Source: Malurus cyaneus samueli (lineage: Eukaryota; Chordata; Aves; Passeriformes; Maluridae). From it: DNA of 64,000 nt. The translations under genes and the position numbers were made by a program. Location: NCBI GenBank assembly GCA_009741485.1, contig CM019219.1:28641250-28705249 (forward strand), written 5' to 3'. Shown here in pieces: positions 61,017-64,000 of the stretch (position 1 is its first letter; each line of letters opens with the position of its first letter). The notes beneath the pieces are model-generated. The model worked only from the letters and a program-made list of their open reading frames with translations. It was not told the origin of the DNA and ran no database searches.

Positions 61017-61215
61017 ATATGAGTAACCTAAGACCTGCAATTGAAGAGAGCAAAGAGGAAGAGAGAATAAATTTATGAGAGCAGAGGTTAAATTAACATA
61101 ACCACTGCCACTGAATAGAGCCACCTGAAAATTCACAACTGCCAGAAGACTTCCTGCTGCCAGAGAGAGACAGTAATTTTGACAGTCAGTTTCTGGCTGA
61201 TGTTCTCAGTTCTGG
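61017..61215 (+). other. Candidate 199-bp non-coding exon
   Basis: The acceptor here is the strongest I found (attgtttttgtctttgttttcag), and 199 bp downstream lies a strong donor (tctgg|gtaagt). The length is normal for a vertebrate internal exon. All frames are closed; the first ATG, two bases in, gives only a 19-codon frame beginning MSNLRPAIEESKEEE. If real, it would be an exon of a long non-coding RNA or a 5' untranslated exon. No partner exon was identified in the window. Confidence 0.25.
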
Positions 61216-62173
61216 GTAAGTGCATATTTGATTGAGTTTATTGAGATAATATTTCATTGTGAGGTGGGATCACTCATCTTGGTGAAAGCTGTGTGCCATG
61301 TACAGCTGGAAGAACTCAGCATATGTGGCCAAAGAGAAAGGCTCCTGTTCAGTTAACAAAGGCATCAAAGGTTTTAAAATACCATATTTTAAAATATCCC
61401 CACTTTGGCAATTGTTAACACTCATGTTACTAATAATTACCTTAATAATGATGTGATCAAGAGAAGGAGATTTGTGTCATGCAGACTGTCCTAAAAGTGA
61501 TGAGGGCCAACGTCTAGAACTTTCACTGGGAGATTAACATCACACTTAGCTACTGGGTTTGTACATGGTTAATATGTAATTTATATGTTCTTATGTTAAC
61601 TCAGCAAATTAGAAAGTTTTGTCATGTGGAGAACTGTACAATGCAGAATTACAAGGTGCATTCTCAGGAGAGGCACAAGAGCAACAATTTGGTTGGACAG
61701 CAGTTTTGTTTTCTAAAATTCATCCAACATGCTGCGTGGCATTTGATTTTGCTGCCAGGTTGATTATGCAGCTTCCCATTTCACCCTGCATTTCATCACT
61801 AGCATTATTCTATGCAGGGGTGAGCTCCAGCTGAGCTGGCTGTGCCCAGATGAGCTATGCCAGGCTGTTGGGCTGTGCCTGCCTGCTCTTCCTGCTCCAC
61901 AGCATGCTTCCAGCACTTCTTGTTTCCTGGGGTGGGTGACATGTCCATTCACGTCCATGGCAGACACAGAGATGTTAGAGCAGTCTTCTGTATAGCTTGG
62001 GGAGAGAACATTTCATTTTACATCCCAGTGTCACCAAAGCCACAGTTGTGCTCGGTTTGGTATCCAGCACATGCTCTCTGAAGTACCAAGGCAGCCTCCA
62101 TGCCAGCTCCCTGTACTGTGTTGGAGGGTTTGTTCTGCTTTGATCTAGAGTGGCTTGTAGGTAAAACACTGTT
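61216..62173. other. Non-coding sequence, nothing recognised
   Basis: Unique sequence with a short repeated word (ttttaaaata) near 61373-61398. No gene or RNA is recognised. Confidence 0.6.
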
Positions 62174-62280
62174 CACAGAATCCCAGAATGAGATTGGGTC
62201 AGAAAGGACCCTAAAGCTCATCTCATTCCACCCCCTGGCACACGCAGGGACATCTTCCACCACACCAGGTTGCTCAGAGC
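62174..62280 (-). mobile_element. CR1 LINE 3'-end fragment
   Basis: About 107 bp match the well-known reverse complement of avian CR1 3' ends. In order, the segment shows two imperfect copies of the octamer tail (cacagaat, cccagaat), then gaaaggacc, a pyrimidine-rich ccaccccctggca block, and cttccaccacaccaggttgctc. This places the element on minus, with its 3' tail at the left. The recognisable match stops at 62280, where an inverted repeat begins about 12 bp later. The copy shows clear divergence from the usual consensus and is not young. Confidence 0.88.
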
Positions 62281-62291
62281 TGTTACGAATG

Positions 62292-62455
62292 GAGATGGGA
62301 GTGTAGATAGATTCTTGGTTTTTGTTTAGGCTTTTGGCAAAGTGTAATTGCCCTGGTAAACCTGGCAATCAGCAGTTAGTTTATCAGGTTGATTACACTT
62401 TGCCAAAAGCCTAAACAAAAGCCAAAAATCTGTCTACAAAAGCCCCATCCATCTC
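62292..62455. repeat. Long inverted repeat with ~60-bp arms
   Basis: The left arm (62292-62348) and right arm (62392-62455) are near-perfect reverse complements around a 43-bp spacer. The inner 26 bp of the arms (62323-62348 and 62392-62417) pair perfectly. Further out there are a few mismatches and some extra bases in the right arm. The right end contains aaagccccatcc, which is also the word expected to follow ggttgctc in CR1, so the palindrome may lie inside or replace part of the adjacent CR1 copy. No open frame is present. It could be a small non-autonomous DNA transposon or a template-switch inversion. Confidence 0.88.
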
Positions 62456-64000
62456 TATACTTGCATGGAGACCTATCTGTGATTCTTTGTGTGTGATGAT
62501 AATCACAGCTGGGATCATTTTTCTAACATACTTGCACACTTGTAGAGGATTTTATTATAATTATTTTGTTCCTAGGAGGGTTTTTCCCTCCATAACTTCC
62601 TATGTGTGACTGTTTAACTTGTTGCTAGACTGTCAGAGACACTGTCGAGGGTAGGTGGCACATTTTTTCTGAGGCCAGTGTATCCTAAAAAGAAAAAAAA
62701 GGTCTCTATTCATTTTTAAATTGTTTTAAAGATCTATTGGGAGGAAATTTTGACCTTTATTTCTTTTGTAAGTAAAACAAAATTCTGTGGAGTGCATGTT
62801 TCCATGATTTTCTTCAACAGAATTTCCTTTGGTACAAAAATTGAGAGAGCATTTAATTAGACCTGTGTGTAGCAAGGTTTTGTTGACAGTTAAATTGTCT
62901 CAGCAATAGCTCCAACACATCATTCAAAGCACTCCAAGGTTCAGTCTCTTTCTGCCTGCCACTTGGGTTTTGGTGATGTTTATTATGGGATACTTTGTCT
63001 TGTAATGGAGATAAGTGTTCAAGAAAACTGTTTGGTGATGCTCCCACTGAAACTTTTTCCCTGCATACTGAATTACAGTTATCTGGACTGAAATACTACT
63101 TTTATAATTTATTATGGTGTTTTTCAATTACACGTGACTCTCTTAAAATATTTTCAATATTTAGAAGAAATCATGCTTTGAAAATTACTTATAACTGTGC
63201 AGAGCAACTTCAGTAGAAAACAGGATGCTTTGTTTGAACATCCAGCAAGGCTTTGGGTGACTTAATCATGGTCAGATTTATTCAGCTGGGTTTTACCTCA
63301 GCGAGGAGAAGCTGCTGCTGCCAGGGGTGTCCTGCACAGCACAGTGGAGAGTTCACTGCTACACAGTAACACCTTCCCTCCTGCTGCCAGGACTGCAGGT
63401 GGGAACAACACAGCAAATGATTCCCACCATCTTCCTGGGACACAATTTTTGGGAGGCCTTTGTCAGTAATGAGTAAGAGCTTTCAAAGTGTACTGGGTGG
63501 GCATCCAGGTCGTGTCTTCTGCTCTGTGTTTGCCAGATGTTCTTAGAAGATAAAATGTTTGCAGATACCTGTACTAATAAGAACTTTCAAGCAAGGCTGA
63601 ATTCTTACGTTAATTACAGAAATCAAGAAATGCAAAACTAAATTAATTGAAAACTTGTAAAGCAACTTTAACATTGTTTTCAAATTAATTTTTAAACTAA
63701 GGCTGTTTCTAGACATTTACTTTGCATATGTGGAAGAAATAATATTAAAAAACAATATGGGGAGAAACTCTGTGTAAGGGAAACATTGCTTCATGGATAT
63801 AGGATTACTGGAGAATTAAATCAGGGATTCTTTTTATAAATATATTTGAGTTTTGGAGCAGATTTCAGAAACACTGTGTTCATAAACTATTTACTTTATA
63901 CAATGACACTATATTCACTGTGCTAGACTATGTCAAAGTGTGTTAACAAGATTGTTTGGTTTATTAAATTTATTCATAAGGATAAGAAAATAATGCAAAC
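62456..64000. other. Non-coding A+T-rich sequence to window end
   Basis: No gene, RNA or repeat family is recognised. A GC-richer patch at 63298-63420 has no open frame worth reporting. The last 500 bp are strongly A+T-rich. Confidence 0.6.

Noticed and set aside
1..64000. tRNA, rRNA, CRISPR array or bacterial-type operon
   Set aside because: No cloverleaf with conserved boxes, no ribosomal sequence, no regularly spaced short repeats with unique spacers, and no dense gene arrangement; the composition and CR1 fragments point to a vertebrate nuclear genome.

Overview
This window looks like non-coding vertebrate DNA, most likely from a bird. Two fragments match the 3' end of CR1 LINEs, the main interspersed repeat of bird genomes. 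Recognisable repeats are sparse, the sequence is A+T-leaning and CpG-poor, and no CpG island is visible. I found no protein-coding gene, tRNA, rRNA or CRISPR array that I can defend. The longest open frames (up to 306 codons) are chance frames or by-products of a tandem repeat. The window could be a gene desert or a large intron; the sequence does not say which.

Layout. From 1 to about 7.2 kb there is unique sequence, interrupted by a 59-bp duplication around a single N (2310-2428, probably an assembly artefact) and an odd CpG-bearing patch at 5938-6159. A short TATA-plus-poly(A)-signal block at 7200-7440 resembles an LTR or orphan promoter. From 7.4 to 22.3 kb it is mostly featureless. At 22376-22792 there is a good candidate for a retroviral LTR, preceded by a purine tract. 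At 27.2-27.6 kb an A+T-rich, homeodomain-motif-rich stretch looks like a conserved non-coding element and holds a possible 42-bp micro-exon. Two hairpins follow at 28.8 and 30.7 kb. A second conserved-element candidate (38.36-38.79 kb) is followed by a partial duplication in which one copy carries an inserted 38-bp perfect hairpin. A minisatellite of about 42 units of 23 bp occupies 40347-41318, and a third conserved-element candidate lies at 42.2-42.5 kb. A small CR1 fragment is at 46.3 kb, a second and unrelated 23-bp minisatellite at 53405-53689, and a CR1 fragment directly abutting a long inverted repeat at 62174-62455.

A few segments have good acceptor and donor splice sites around exon-sized sequence (3678-3738, 21000-21098 on minus, 27389-27430, 49418-49492, 61017-61215). 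By rough reckoning a 64-kb window read on both strands should give several such pairs by chance. They are therefore listed as low-confidence candidates, with RNA data or cross-species conservation as the deciding test. I see no set of genes working together and no convincing new biological system. The most interesting items are structural: the CR1-associated inverted repeat, the hairpin inserted in one duplicate copy, and the two 23-bp minisatellites.
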